Assembly (NCBI RefSeq): GCF_004363175.1
Contig: NZ_SNYR01000003.1
Location: 458,193-522,192, forward strand
DNA length: 64,000 nt
Reading direction: 5' to 3'
DNA from: Maritalea mobilis
Lineage (GTDB): Bacteria > Pseudomonadota > Alphaproteobacteria > Rhizobiales > Devosiaceae
Below, piece by piece: positions 53,777 through 61,334 of the stretch. The notes under the pieces are model-generated. The model worked only from the letters and a program-made list of their open reading frames with translations, made no database searches and was not told where the DNA came from. The translations under genes and the position numbers were made by a program. Position 1 is the first letter of the stretch; the number at the start of each line of letters is the position of its first letter.

Positions 53777-54669
53777 AATGGGATCTCTTCTTCCAGCTCT
53801 TAGTCAATGGCCTGATTGTGGGCATGCTTTATGGTGTTGTCGCCATGTGCTTTGTGTTGATTTACAAATCCACGCAGGTGGTGAACTTTGCGCAAGGTGA
53901 ATTTCTGGTCTTGGGCGCATGGGTCTGCCTTGCCTTGGTCACCCAAATGCAATTGCCTTTCTTTCTCGCCTTTATCTTCACGCTGGTTTTCATGGTGGCC
54001 TTCGGCATCATTGTGCAAACGGTGATCTTAAGGCCTCTTATTGGCGAACCCATCATCTCGGTGATCATGGTCACCATTGGCCTGTCTATCTTTATGCAGG
54101 CACTGATGAACTGGATTTTCGGCAATGATGCAAAACGGTTCCCAGATGTGTTTGGCACCACAGATGTGGTCAATATTGCTGGGTTGAATGTGGAAGTGGC
54201 CTATTTGCTCTCCCTTGTCCTATCCATCGTGATTATGGGCGTTTTCTTCTGGTTCTTCCGCTTCACCCGGCATGGTCTTGCCATGCGCGCCACCGCTTTC
54301 GATCAGCAAATTGCCCAAAGCTTGGGCATTTCGGTCAAGCAAACATTCGCCATGGCCTGGGCCATTTCGGCCATGGTGTCCGGCGTGGCGGGCATTGTGA
54401 TCGGCATTGTGAATTCAGTGTCCAACTCTCTCGCCTTTGTGGGCATCAAAGTGTTCCCGGCGGTGATTTTGGGTGGGTTGGATTCCATCGTTGGTGCCGT
54501 TGTTGGCGGCATCATTGTTGGCGTGTTGGAAAACCTCGCCGAATATTTCGACGGGCAATATCTCAAGCTCGGCAATCTCTACACCATCGCGCCATTCTAT
54601 GTGCTGATCATCATTTTGATGATCAAACCTTATGGCCTGTTCGGCACCAAAGACATCGAAAGAATATAG
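53773..54669 (+). CDS. LIV-type ABC transporter permease (LivH-like)
   Basis: A 298-residue permease with about eight hydrophobic segments. LLVNGLIVGMLYGVVAMCFVLIYKSTQVVNFAQGEF is the diagnostic N-terminal region seen in parts here (YKSTQVVNFAQGEF), and the coupling loop is MRATAFDQQIAQSLGISV. It pairs with the LivM-like subunit encoded next. Start ATG 53773 overlaps the ligase stop (ATGA). Confidence 0.92.
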   Translation: MKWDLFFQLLVNGLIVGMLYGVVAMCFVLIYKSTQVVNFAQGEFLVLGAWVCLALVTQMQLPFFLAFIFTLVFMVAFGIIVQTVILRPLIGEPIISVIMVTIGLSIFMQALMNWIFGNDAKRFPDVFGTTDVVNIAGLNVEVAYLLSLVLSIVIMGVFFWFFRFTRHGLAMRATAFDQQIAQSLGISVKQTFAMAWAISAMVSGVAGIVIGIVNSVSNSLAFVGIKVFPAVILGGLDSIVGAVVGGIIVGVLENLAEYFDGQYLKLGNLYTIAPFYVLIIILMIKPYGLFGTKDIERI

Positions 54670-54687
54670 GTAAAGGGGTAACAAAAA

Positions 54688-55752
54688 ATGTCATATGTAC
54701 CTAATCCGCGCCCCGCTGGTGATTTCCGCACCACCTATAAGGACGATAATCGGCTGTTCAAAACCCACTTTGAAACCCGCTCAGCGCTTGTGCTGTTGGC
54801 GTTGGTGATCGTGGCAGCGCCCTTTATCGGCAATTATTGGCTCACCCAGCTTATCTTGATCGGCATTTATGCCATCGCGGCCATCGGCCTCAATATTCTG
54901 GTGGGCACAACCGGGCAAATCTCTTTAGGTCATGGTGCCTTTTTCGGTTTCGGCGCGTTCGCCAGCGCCTGGCTTGTGAATTCATATGGCGTACCTCCCT
55001 TACTGGCCATGCCAGCGGCGGCAGTCCTAACCACCGCCGTTGGCATGATTTTTGGGGTGCCTGCCGCGCGGATTAAGGGCCTTTATCTGGCCATCGCGAC
55101 CTTGGCTTCACAATTCATCCTGACCGACTTTTTCTCGCGTGCCGATTGGTTTTCGGGCGGTGTGTATGGCGCATTGGCCGAACGGCCCAGCTTCTTCGGC
55201 TTCGCCTTTGATGATGATCTGCGCTATTTCTATCTGGTGCTGTTCTGGTTGGTTGTGTCCGCCATTGCGGTGACCAACCTGCTGCGTTCTCGCGATGGTC
55301 GGGCCTTTGTGGCCGTGCGTGACCATTATTTGAGCGCCGAAGTGATGGGCGTGAACCTCACCAAATATCGCATTCTGTCTTTCGGCATTTCATCCTTTTT
55401 CGCAGGCTTAGCCGGGGCGCTGTTCGGGCATTATCTCGAATATGTGTCGGTGGAAGGCTTCACCATTCTGCTGTCGATCCAGTTCTTGGCCATGATCATT
55501 ATTGGCGGGTTGGGCTCGGTCTATGGCGCCATTCTGGGCGCGGCATTCATCCTGTTGCTGCCTCAAGTCATGGAAAGCATCACCACTATCGCAGCCACAG
55601 TTTTTCCGGCCATGGAAAGCGGCAAATCCTATGTGAAGCAAATGTCCATAGGCGCGGCGATCATCCTGTTTTTGATTTTTGAGCCGGAGGGGCTCATCCA
55701 CCGCTGGCAGCAAATTCGCGCCAGTTGGAAACTCTTCCCCTTCTCGCGCTAG
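54688..55752 (+). CDS. LIV-type ABC transporter permease (LivM-like)
   Basis: A 354-residue permease with about nine hydrophobic segments after a soluble N-terminus of ~30 residues. AIAAIGLNILVGTTGQISLG is the conserved LivM phrase, with LYLAIATLASQFIL and the coupling loop VAVRDHYLSAEVMGVNLTKYR. AAGGGG precedes the ATG. It forms the membrane channel with the LivH-like protein. Confidence 0.92.
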   Translation: MSYVPNPRPAGDFRTTYKDDNRLFKTHFETRSALVLLALVIVAAPFIGNYWLTQLILIGIYAIAAIGLNILVGTTGQISLGHGAFFGFGAFASAWLVNSYGVPPLLAMPAAAVLTTAVGMIFGVPAARIKGLYLAIATLASQFILTDFFSRADWFSGGVYGALAERPSFFGFAFDDDLRYFYLVLFWLVVSAIAVTNLLRSRDGRAFVAVRDHYLSAEVMGVNLTKYRILSFGISSFFAGLAGALFGHYLEYVSVEGFTILLSIQFLAMIIIGGLGSVYGAILGAAFILLLPQVMESITTIAATVFPAMESGKSYVKQMSIGAAIILFLIFEPEGLIHRWQQIRASWKLFPFSR

Positions 55753-55759
55753 CGGGATT

Positions 55760-55802
55760 GGGGACCTGAAGAAAAGGCGTTCTTCCCCGGCTATGAAACG
55801 CC
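55760..55802 (+). other. Structured leader before the binding protein gene
   Basis: Between the LivM-like and binding-protein genes the RNA can form GAAGAA (55768-55773) with TTCTTC (55780-55785), flanked by GGGG and CCCC, or alternatively GGCGTT (55776-55781) with AACGCC (55797-55802) followed by eight As. Such intercistronic stems often raise binding-protein mRNA stability. Confidence 0.4.
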
Positions 55803-55840
55803 AAAAAAAACAATATGCCGAGGGTAAAGAGGAGACAAAA

Positions 55841-57070
55841 GTGAAACACACAAAACTGACTTTATTGGCCCTTTCAGCATCATTGCTGCTGGGCGCATCG
55901 GCCCAGGCGCAAGATAGCGTTTTTGTTGGCCATTTGGTTGACTATACCGGCCCAACTGCCTTTGTGGGCAAAGCCTATGGCCCCGGTGTTTATGACGCCA
56001 TTAATTACGTCAACGCCCATGGCGGCATTGACGGCACGCAAATTGAACTCACCCAGCTTGATTATGCCTATAAGGTGCCAGAAGCCTTGGCCGCTTATAA
56101 AGCATGGTCAAGCCGCGATATGGTGGCGATGCAAGGGTGGGGCACTGCCGATACTGAAGCGCTGATCTCATTTGTGGCAAAAGATAAGATCCCGGTTTTC
56201 TCCGCATCTTATTCTGCACACTTGACTGACCCGCAAGGCACAAACCCAGCCACGCAAAAGCCTGCGCCATATAACTTCTTCTATGGCCCTTCTTATTCAG
56301 ATACCTGCCGGGCATTGGCCCAATGGGCGGCTGAAGATGCGAAGGAAAAAGGCATCGAAAACCCAACCTTCTTGCACGCAGGCGATAATCACCCTTATCC
56401 GAATGCGCCAAAAGAAGCGTGTAAGGCCTATGCCGAAGAATTGGGCATGACTGTCGCAGACCCTGTGGTTGTGCCCATGGCGCCGGGTGACTTTAAAGCC
56501 CAATGCCTCACCATCAAGGAAAGTGGCGCGCAATATGTCTATCTTGCCAATTTGGGCGGCTCCGTTGTGGCCTTGCTTAAATCTTGCGGCACAGTGGGCG
56601 TAGAAGCCAACTATATGGGCAATGTGTGGGCTGGCGACTATGTCACCATCGAAGCTTCACAAGCCAAAAACATGATCTTCCCATCCTCAACCCCCTTCTA
56701 TGGGCAGGATGTACCGGGTATGGATTTGGTCACCAAAATTGCTGAATCTGGCGAATTCGCCGATGGGGGCAAACCAACCCACCACTATATCCGTGGCATT
56801 TGCTCAGCTTACTACATGATGGAAGCCATGGCCTGGGCCAAAGAAAATGGCGGCATCACTGGCGAAAACATCAAAAAAGGCATGTACGCCAAGCAAGATT
56901 GGGTGCCTGAAGGTCTTGAAGGCGTTTGCTTGCCTTCAACTTGGACCGACACAGACCACCGCGGCTTGATGACCGTGGCGATCAACCAAGGTTCATATGA
57001 TGGCGAAGTGAAAATTGAGCGCATCAATGAAACAACCTTGCCACGTCGTGACGACTGGTTGGGCCTCTAA
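55841..57070 (+). CDS. LIV-type periplasmic binding protein
   Basis: A 409-residue family-5 binding protein with signal peptide KHTKLTLLALSASLLLGASAQAQ. It starts at GTG 55841 behind GAGGAG (55829-55834); a longer frame runs back into the LivM gene and is rejected. Landmarks: FVGHLVDYTGPTAFVGKAYGPG, AINYVNAHGGIDGTQIEL and VFSASYSAHLTDPQGTNP. Seven cysteines in the mature part, against usually one pair in LivK, suggest extra disulfides. The partner ligases point to a carboxylate such as an aromatic or short/branched acid rather than an amino acid. Confidence 0.88.
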   Translation: MKHTKLTLLALSASLLLGASAQAQDSVFVGHLVDYTGPTAFVGKAYGPGVYDAINYVNAHGGIDGTQIELTQLDYAYKVPEALAAYKAWSSRDMVAMQGWGTADTEALISFVAKDKIPVFSASYSAHLTDPQGTNPATQKPAPYNFFYGPSYSDTCRALAQWAAEDAKEKGIENPTFLHAGDNHPYPNAPKEACKAYAEELGMTVADPVVVPMAPGDFKAQCLTIKESGAQYVYLANLGGSVVALLKSCGTVGVEANYMGNVWAGDYVTIEASQAKNMIFPSSTPFYGQDVPGMDLVTKIAESGEFADGGKPTHHYIRGICSAYYMMEAMAWAKENGGITGENIKKGMYAKQDWVPEGLEGVCLPSTWTDTDHRGLMTVAINQGSYDGEVKIERINETTLPRRDDWLGL

Positions 57071-57146
57071 TCGCAACCACAAACGTTAAGCGGGGGGGGC
57101 ATTGGTCCCCGCTGCCAAGAACAAGCTGACGGGAAGGAGGCATAAA

Positions 57147-57974
57147 ATGAAACCACAAATAGCCGCAACAGGTGAAGCGATGGCGACAGAAACCATCCTT
57201 TCCGTCAACAATATTGAGGTGGTGTTTAACGAGGTGATCCTCGTGCTGCGTGGCCTCAATCTCAATGTCCAACGCGGTAAAATCACCGCCTTGCTGGGCA
57301 CCAATGGCGCAGGCAAATCCACCACGTTGAAGGCCATCACCAATTTGCTGGCCACTGAGGATGGGGAAGTAACCCGCGGCTCCATTGATTATGAAGGGCA
57401 GGACATTACCGATATTGGCCCGGAGGCGCTGGTGCGCAAGGGCGTGTTTTTGGTGATGGAAGGGCGCGGTATTTTGCAAGATATGACCGTGATTGAGAAT
57501 TTGCGCCTCGGCGCCTATTCGCGGCCCAATGCCAATATCAAAGAAGAGATTGAAGAAGTCTTCCGCTTCTTCCCCCGCCTGAAAGAGCGCACGGGCCTTG
57601 CTGGCTATCTGTCCGGCGGCGAGCAGCAAATGCTGGCCATTGGCCGTGCCTTGATGGCGAAACCGAAATTGATCTTGATGGACGAACCCTCCATGGGCTT
57701 GTCGCCCCTTCTGGTGAAAGAAGTGTTTGGCATCATCAAGCGGCTCAATCGTGAGCTGGGCATTTCGATCTTGTTGGTCGAGCAAAACGCCAATATGGCG
57801 CTGCATGTGGCAGACGAAGGCTACATCATGGAAAATGGCAAAATCGTTCTCGACGGCACCGCCGAAGAGCTGATGGACAATGAGGACGTGAAAGAATTCT
57901 ATCTTGGCGGCGGCGGGGAACGCCGTTCGTTCAAAGACATTAAAAGCTATAAACGCCGCAAGCGTTGGCTTTAG
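57147..57974 (+). CDS. LIV-type ABC transporter ATPase (LivF-like)
   Basis: A 275-residue ATPase, second of the pair with the LivG-like protein. Walker A GTNGAGKST, signature YLSGGEQQML, Walker B LILMDEPSMGLSPLL, switch LLVEQNAN. ATG 57147 follows AAGGAGG (57134-57140). A basic C-terminal tail (SYKRRKRWL) extends beyond the usual LivF end. The gene is immediately followed by the PaaK-like gene. Confidence 0.9.
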   Translation: MKPQIAATGEAMATETILSVNNIEVVFNEVILVLRGLNLNVQRGKITALLGTNGAGKSTTLKAITNLLATEDGEVTRGSIDYEGQDITDIGPEALVRKGVFLVMEGRGILQDMTVIENLRLGAYSRPNANIKEEIEEVFRFFPRLKERTGLAGYLSGGEQQMLAIGRALMAKPKLILMDEPSMGLSPLLVKEVFGIIKRLNRELGISILLVEQNANMALHVADEGYIMENGKIVLDGTAEELMDNEDVKEFYLGGGGERRSFKDIKSYKRRKRWL

Positions 57975-57987
57975 GTGGGTGAACGCC

Positions 57988-59223
57988 ATGACCCAAACCT
58001 ATTTCGACAAAGCCGAAGCGCAAGATCCTCTGTTCCGCCAATCCGGCCTCATGGCCAAATTGCGCAAACAATTGGCCCATGCCGAAGCCAATTCCGCCTA
58101 TTGGCAGGAAGCGCTTGAAGGCATTGATCCCGAAACCATCCAGTCGCGCGACGATCTGGCCAAATTGCCCATTTTGCGCAAAAGCGATTTGGTGACCTTG
58201 CAGGCAGAGCGCGATTTATTTGGCGGCATCGCCACCGATAAATCGGCCATCAAGCGGGTGTTTTTCTCCCCCGGTCCTATTGTTGAGCCACAAGCCGATA
58301 TCGAAGATCCGTGGCGCATGGCTGCCGCGCTTTATGCCGCTGGCATGCGCCAAGGCGATCTGATCGCCAATTGCTTTTCTTATCATCTCACCCCTGCGGG
58401 TTTTATGTTTGATGAAGCGGCCGCCAAGCTCGGCGCCACCGTGTTTCCAGCCGGGGTAGGCAACACCGAAACGCTGGTCGATGCGTTCAACCATTTCCAG
58501 ATTTCGGGCTATGTGGGCACGCCAGACTTTTTGCAAATCATTTTGGAAAAAGCCAAAGGCTTGGGCAAAGACATAAAAAGCGTCAAGCACGCCCTCGTGT
58601 CCGGTGGTCCGCTATTCCCTGCCATGCGCGAATTCTATCAAGCCGAGAATATCGATGTGCGCCAATGCTACGGCACCGCCGAATTGGGCCTTATCGCCTA
58701 TGAAACCGAAGGCGAAGGCTTGGTGATCGCCGAAGATTGCCTCGTGGAGATCGTCCGCCCCGGCACTGGCGATCCGGTCAATGAGGGTGAGGTGGGCGAA
58801 GTGGTGGTTTCCATCTTTAACCCCACCTATCCATTAATCCGCTTTGCCACGGGCGATTTGTCCGCCACTTTGCCGGGTCAATCCGATTGTGGCCGTACCA
58901 ATGGTCGCCTTAAGGGCTGGCTGGGCCGTGCGGACCAAACCACCAAAGTGCGCGGCATGTTCGTGCATCCGCAACAAATTGCACGCGTGGTCAAAGCCTA
59001 TCCGCAAGTGGGCCGTGCCCGGTTGGAAGTGACCGAGCAGGAGGGCAAAGACCAAATGACCTTGCTGTGCGAAATCGAAAATGTCGCCCCGGGCCTGCTC
59101 GACGATATTGCCCAAACCATGCGGGCCGAAACGCGCCTCCGGGCTGATATTCAAGTGGTGTCGCCCAATGCATTGCCCAATGATGGCAAGGTGATCGAAG
59201 ACAAAAGAGTGCTTGGCGTTTAG
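57988..59223 (+). CDS. PaaK-like AMP-binding protein lacking a normal P-loop
   Basis: A 411-residue member of the phenylacetate-CoA ligase family by overall pattern: QCYGTAELGLIAYE (A5) and GWLGRADQTTKVRGMFVHPQQI (A7-A8), with a PaaK-type C-terminal domain. At the place of the ATP phosphate-binding loop, normally SSGTTGKPT-like, it has FFSPGPIVEPQ (92-102), so the glycine/threonine loop is missing. It may bind an acyl-adenylate or act on a substrate differently, or be a regulatory homologue. ATG 57988 is used, 13 bases after the LivF stop; no strong ribosome site is present. Last gene of the transporter/ligase cluster. Confidence 0.8.
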   Translation: MTQTYFDKAEAQDPLFRQSGLMAKLRKQLAHAEANSAYWQEALEGIDPETIQSRDDLAKLPILRKSDLVTLQAERDLFGGIATDKSAIKRVFFSPGPIVEPQADIEDPWRMAAALYAAGMRQGDLIANCFSYHLTPAGFMFDEAAAKLGATVFPAGVGNTETLVDAFNHFQISGYVGTPDFLQIILEKAKGLGKDIKSVKHALVSGGPLFPAMREFYQAENIDVRQCYGTAELGLIAYETEGEGLVIAEDCLVEIVRPGTGDPVNEGEVGEVVVSIFNPTYPLIRFATGDLSATLPGQSDCGRTNGRLKGWLGRADQTTKVRGMFVHPQQIARVVKAYPQVGRARLEVTEQEGKDQMTLLCEIENVAPGLLDDIAQTMRAETRLRADIQVVSPNALPNDGKVIEDKRVLGV

Positions 59224-59245
59224 CGTCTGATTTTGATCAGGCGCT
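59222..59245. terminator. Hairpin at the end of the LIV/ligase cluster
   Basis: AGCGTCTGAT (59222-59231) pairs with ATCAGGCGCT (59236-59245) with one G-U pair around a four-base loop, overlapping the stop codon of the PaaK-like gene. The two genes here converge; there is no clear T-run. Confidence 0.5.
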
Positions 59246-59249
59246 AACC

Positions 59250-59885
59250 TTATGCCATCTGCACACGCCTACGTGGTGACGATTGCTTGGTGATCACCCA
59301 TTCTGCCACCACAAAATTGATCAGCCACGCAAAGCTCATCGCCAGCGCGTCAACAAACGCACTTGTCTCCCTAGCGATCATATAGAGGGGAATAAACAAT
59401 AGAACCTGCGTGCCCGCCCCCATGCCCAGCGCATAAGCGCGGATCATCCAATTGCGGTGGGCCACCACATGCTTGTTCAAAATCGCATATGTGCTCAGTC
59501 CGATAAAAAGCGCCATGGCCAAGCTGACTGCCAAGCGTACCCAATGCAGCAATTCATGGGTGTCCAGGGGATAAAAAAGCGTCATCCACAAGCCGCTCAA
59601 GGCAACAGCAACGCCTGCCAGTGCCGCCACACGGCCGGCCATGCGGTGCCATTGCGGATGCTTGGTGCGCAGCCCAGCTGAAAATTGCAGTGCGCCCAAC
59701 AGCGCAAACAAAGTCGCACCAACAATATGGGTCATCATAGGCACCGGACTGGCCGCAAATCGTGCGCCTTCATCTAAAATTTCTGCGCCGGTGATCATTG
59801 AAAATATCCGCACGCCACCTGCCACAAGCGGCACCGCGGCCAAAAGCATAAGCAAAGAAACAATGATAAAATCGTGTTTAGTCAC
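59250..59885 (-). CDS. DUF2306 membrane protein
   Basis: A 211-residue inner-membrane protein with about six hydrophobic helices and conserved histidines (MTHIVGATLFALLGALQF, KHPQWHRMAGRVAALAGV, NKHVVAHRNWMIRAYALG) typical of DUF2306, a family related to heme/copper-handling membrane proteins. GTG 59885 is preferred because GGAGGG lies five to eleven bases upstream; an ATG at 59900 would add five residues. Function is not established. An eight-base-arm inverted repeat precedes it. The other gene upstream is unrelated. Confidence 0.75.
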   Translation of the reverse strand: MTKHDFIIVSLLMLLAAVPLVAGGVRIFSMITGAEILDEGARFAASPVPMMTHIVGATLFALLGALQFSAGLRTKHPQWHRMAGRVAALAGVAVALSGLWMTLFYPLDTHELLHWVRLAVSLAMALFIGLSTYAILNKHVVAHRNWMIRAYALGMGAGTQVLLFIPLYMIARETSAFVDALAMSFAWLINFVVAEWVITKQSSPRRRVQMA

Positions 59886-59902
59886 CACCAAACCCTCCAT
59901 AA

Positions 59903-60030
59903 GTGTATTAGTTAAATAATACACCAATGCACTAAGGCAAGAGGGAGGAGATAAAGAATTTAGATGAGTATAAATACTATTTCAAAGTTAGAACTTTCAA
60001 AGTTTGTGGAGATTCGAGGGTATTTATACT
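59903..60030. promoter_or_regulatory. Heavily palindromic gap upstream of DUF2306 and DUF2332 genes
   Basis: Three nested dyads occur. GTGTATTA (59903-59910) faces TAATACAC (59917-59924), a TetR-like operator next to the DUF2306 start. AGTATAAATAC (59967-59977) faces GTATTTATACT (60020-60030) across 42 bases. Inside that loop, AACTTT-C-AAAGTT (59992-60004) is a palindrome and TTTCAAAGTT is repeated at 59980 and 59995. No small gene fits here. Confidence 0.55.
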
Positions 60031-60097
60031 TAACTTCTAATTTGACGGCTTCCCATTTTGCGCCCATGCCTAAGCCAACAAGCTAAGGAGAGTGCCA

Positions 60098-61189
60098 ATG
60101 TCGACCGAAAATATCCTCGCCAACCGCGCAAATTTCATCGAAGCCTGCCACATGCAGTCTGAGGCATGCGCCGCGTTGGGATCGCCATTCACAGCGCAGC
60201 TCTGCCAAATGATGGCAGCGCGTACATTTTCTTCAGTGGCGTTGGAAGAGAGATTGGCCACTTGGCCGGGTGATATCACCTATCGCGTTCATTCTGTGCC
60301 GCTGCGCCTGTGTGGTGCGTTCAACGCCTTGGCCCGCTCTGGCCAATCCCCATCCTTAACCACGCTCTATCCGCCGCACCACGCCAGACAGCTCGATGAA
60401 CATTTTTGGCACGTGCTGGATCAAGCCGTGCTCGAATTTGAAGATCAGATTTTGGCGCAAATCGAGTTTGCCCCGCAAACCAATGAAGTGCGTCGCGCCA
60501 GCGCCCTAATGCCTGCCTTGTTAAAGCTTTCGGTTCAATTCCAATTGCCCATCAATTTGTATGAAATGGGCGCAAGTGCAGGGCTCAATTTGGCGCTCGA
60601 CCATTTTGCCTATCAATTCGCCGACCAACATTTCGGGCCGGAAGGCGCGCCATTTACCTTGCAGCCAGATTGGCAAGGTCCAACCCCACCTCATGCAGAG
60701 CTGAACATTGCGTCACGCTCGGGGTGCGATTTGAACCCGTTAAACACAATCCATGCCGAAAATGCCACCCGCCTCATGTCTTATATTTGGCCGGACCAAA
60801 TTGAACGGGTGACCCGCACCGAAAAAGCCATCAATTTGGCAACTCAGCTCAATATTAAAATCGAAGCTGCAGATGCCGCCTCCTGGCTAAAACAAAAATT
60901 AGCAGAGCTAAAGCCGGGTCAGCTTCATGTGGTTTATAACACGGTGGCCTTTCAATATTTCCCTGCCGCTGCGCAGCAAGAGATTCGCGATCTATTGGCC
61001 GCAAAAGGTGCAGAGGCAGATGCCGCCACGCCGCTTGTGTGGCTGCAATTGGAAGTGGATGGGCAAAAGCCCGGATTTGCCATCACCCAACAGCTTTGGC
61101 CCACTGGAAATATGGTGGAATTGGGCCGCGCTGATGCCCATGGTCGGTGGGTGACTTGGCATGAGAAAGAAAAACCGATTAAGTTATAA
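60098..61189 (+). CDS. DUF2332 family protein
   Basis: A 363-residue cytoplasmic protein of the DUF2332 family. The central LYEMGASAGLNLALDHFAY phrase and the late VYNTVAFQYFP and PLVWLQLEVDG segments match the family. ATG 60098 follows AAGGAGA; a start two codons earlier is less likely. The EMGASAGLN phrase resembles a Rossmann-type methyltransferase glycine loop, so methyltransferase activity is possible but unproven. Function unknown. It is alone on its strand with a palindrome-rich region upstream. Confidence 0.75.
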   Translation: MSTENILANRANFIEACHMQSEACAALGSPFTAQLCQMMAARTFSSVALEERLATWPGDITYRVHSVPLRLCGAFNALARSGQSPSLTTLYPPHHARQLDEHFWHVLDQAVLEFEDQILAQIEFAPQTNEVRRASALMPALLKLSVQFQLPINLYEMGASAGLNLALDHFAYQFADQHFGPEGAPFTLQPDWQGPTPPHAELNIASRSGCDLNPLNTIHAENATRLMSYIWPDQIERVTRTEKAINLATQLNIKIEAADAASWLKQKLAELKPGQLHVVYNTVAFQYFPAAAQQEIRDLLAAKGAEADAATPLVWLQLEVDGQKPGFAITQQLWPTGNMVELGRADAHGRWVTWHEKEKPIKL

Positions 61190-61334
61190 ATGCTTGATGT
61201 TTATGAATAAGAAACCATATGCGTGTCGATGCGAACAAAATTTCGCCCTATCGCTTGCTAAAGTGGTGTCATAATTGTTTGCTAAGTGCATAACATAAAA
61301 CCAATTTTTGATGCGCCTTAAGGGAGACCTCAAC

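Noticed and set aside
50976-57974. Naming the LIV-type importer as a leucine/isoleucine/valine transporter
   Set aside because: The interleaved AMP-ligase genes and extra cysteines in the binding protein make an amino acid substrate doubtful, despite the family name.
57024-57989. 321-residue minus-strand open frame
   Set aside because: It is antisense to the LivF-like ATPase gene, with no domain; shadow frame.
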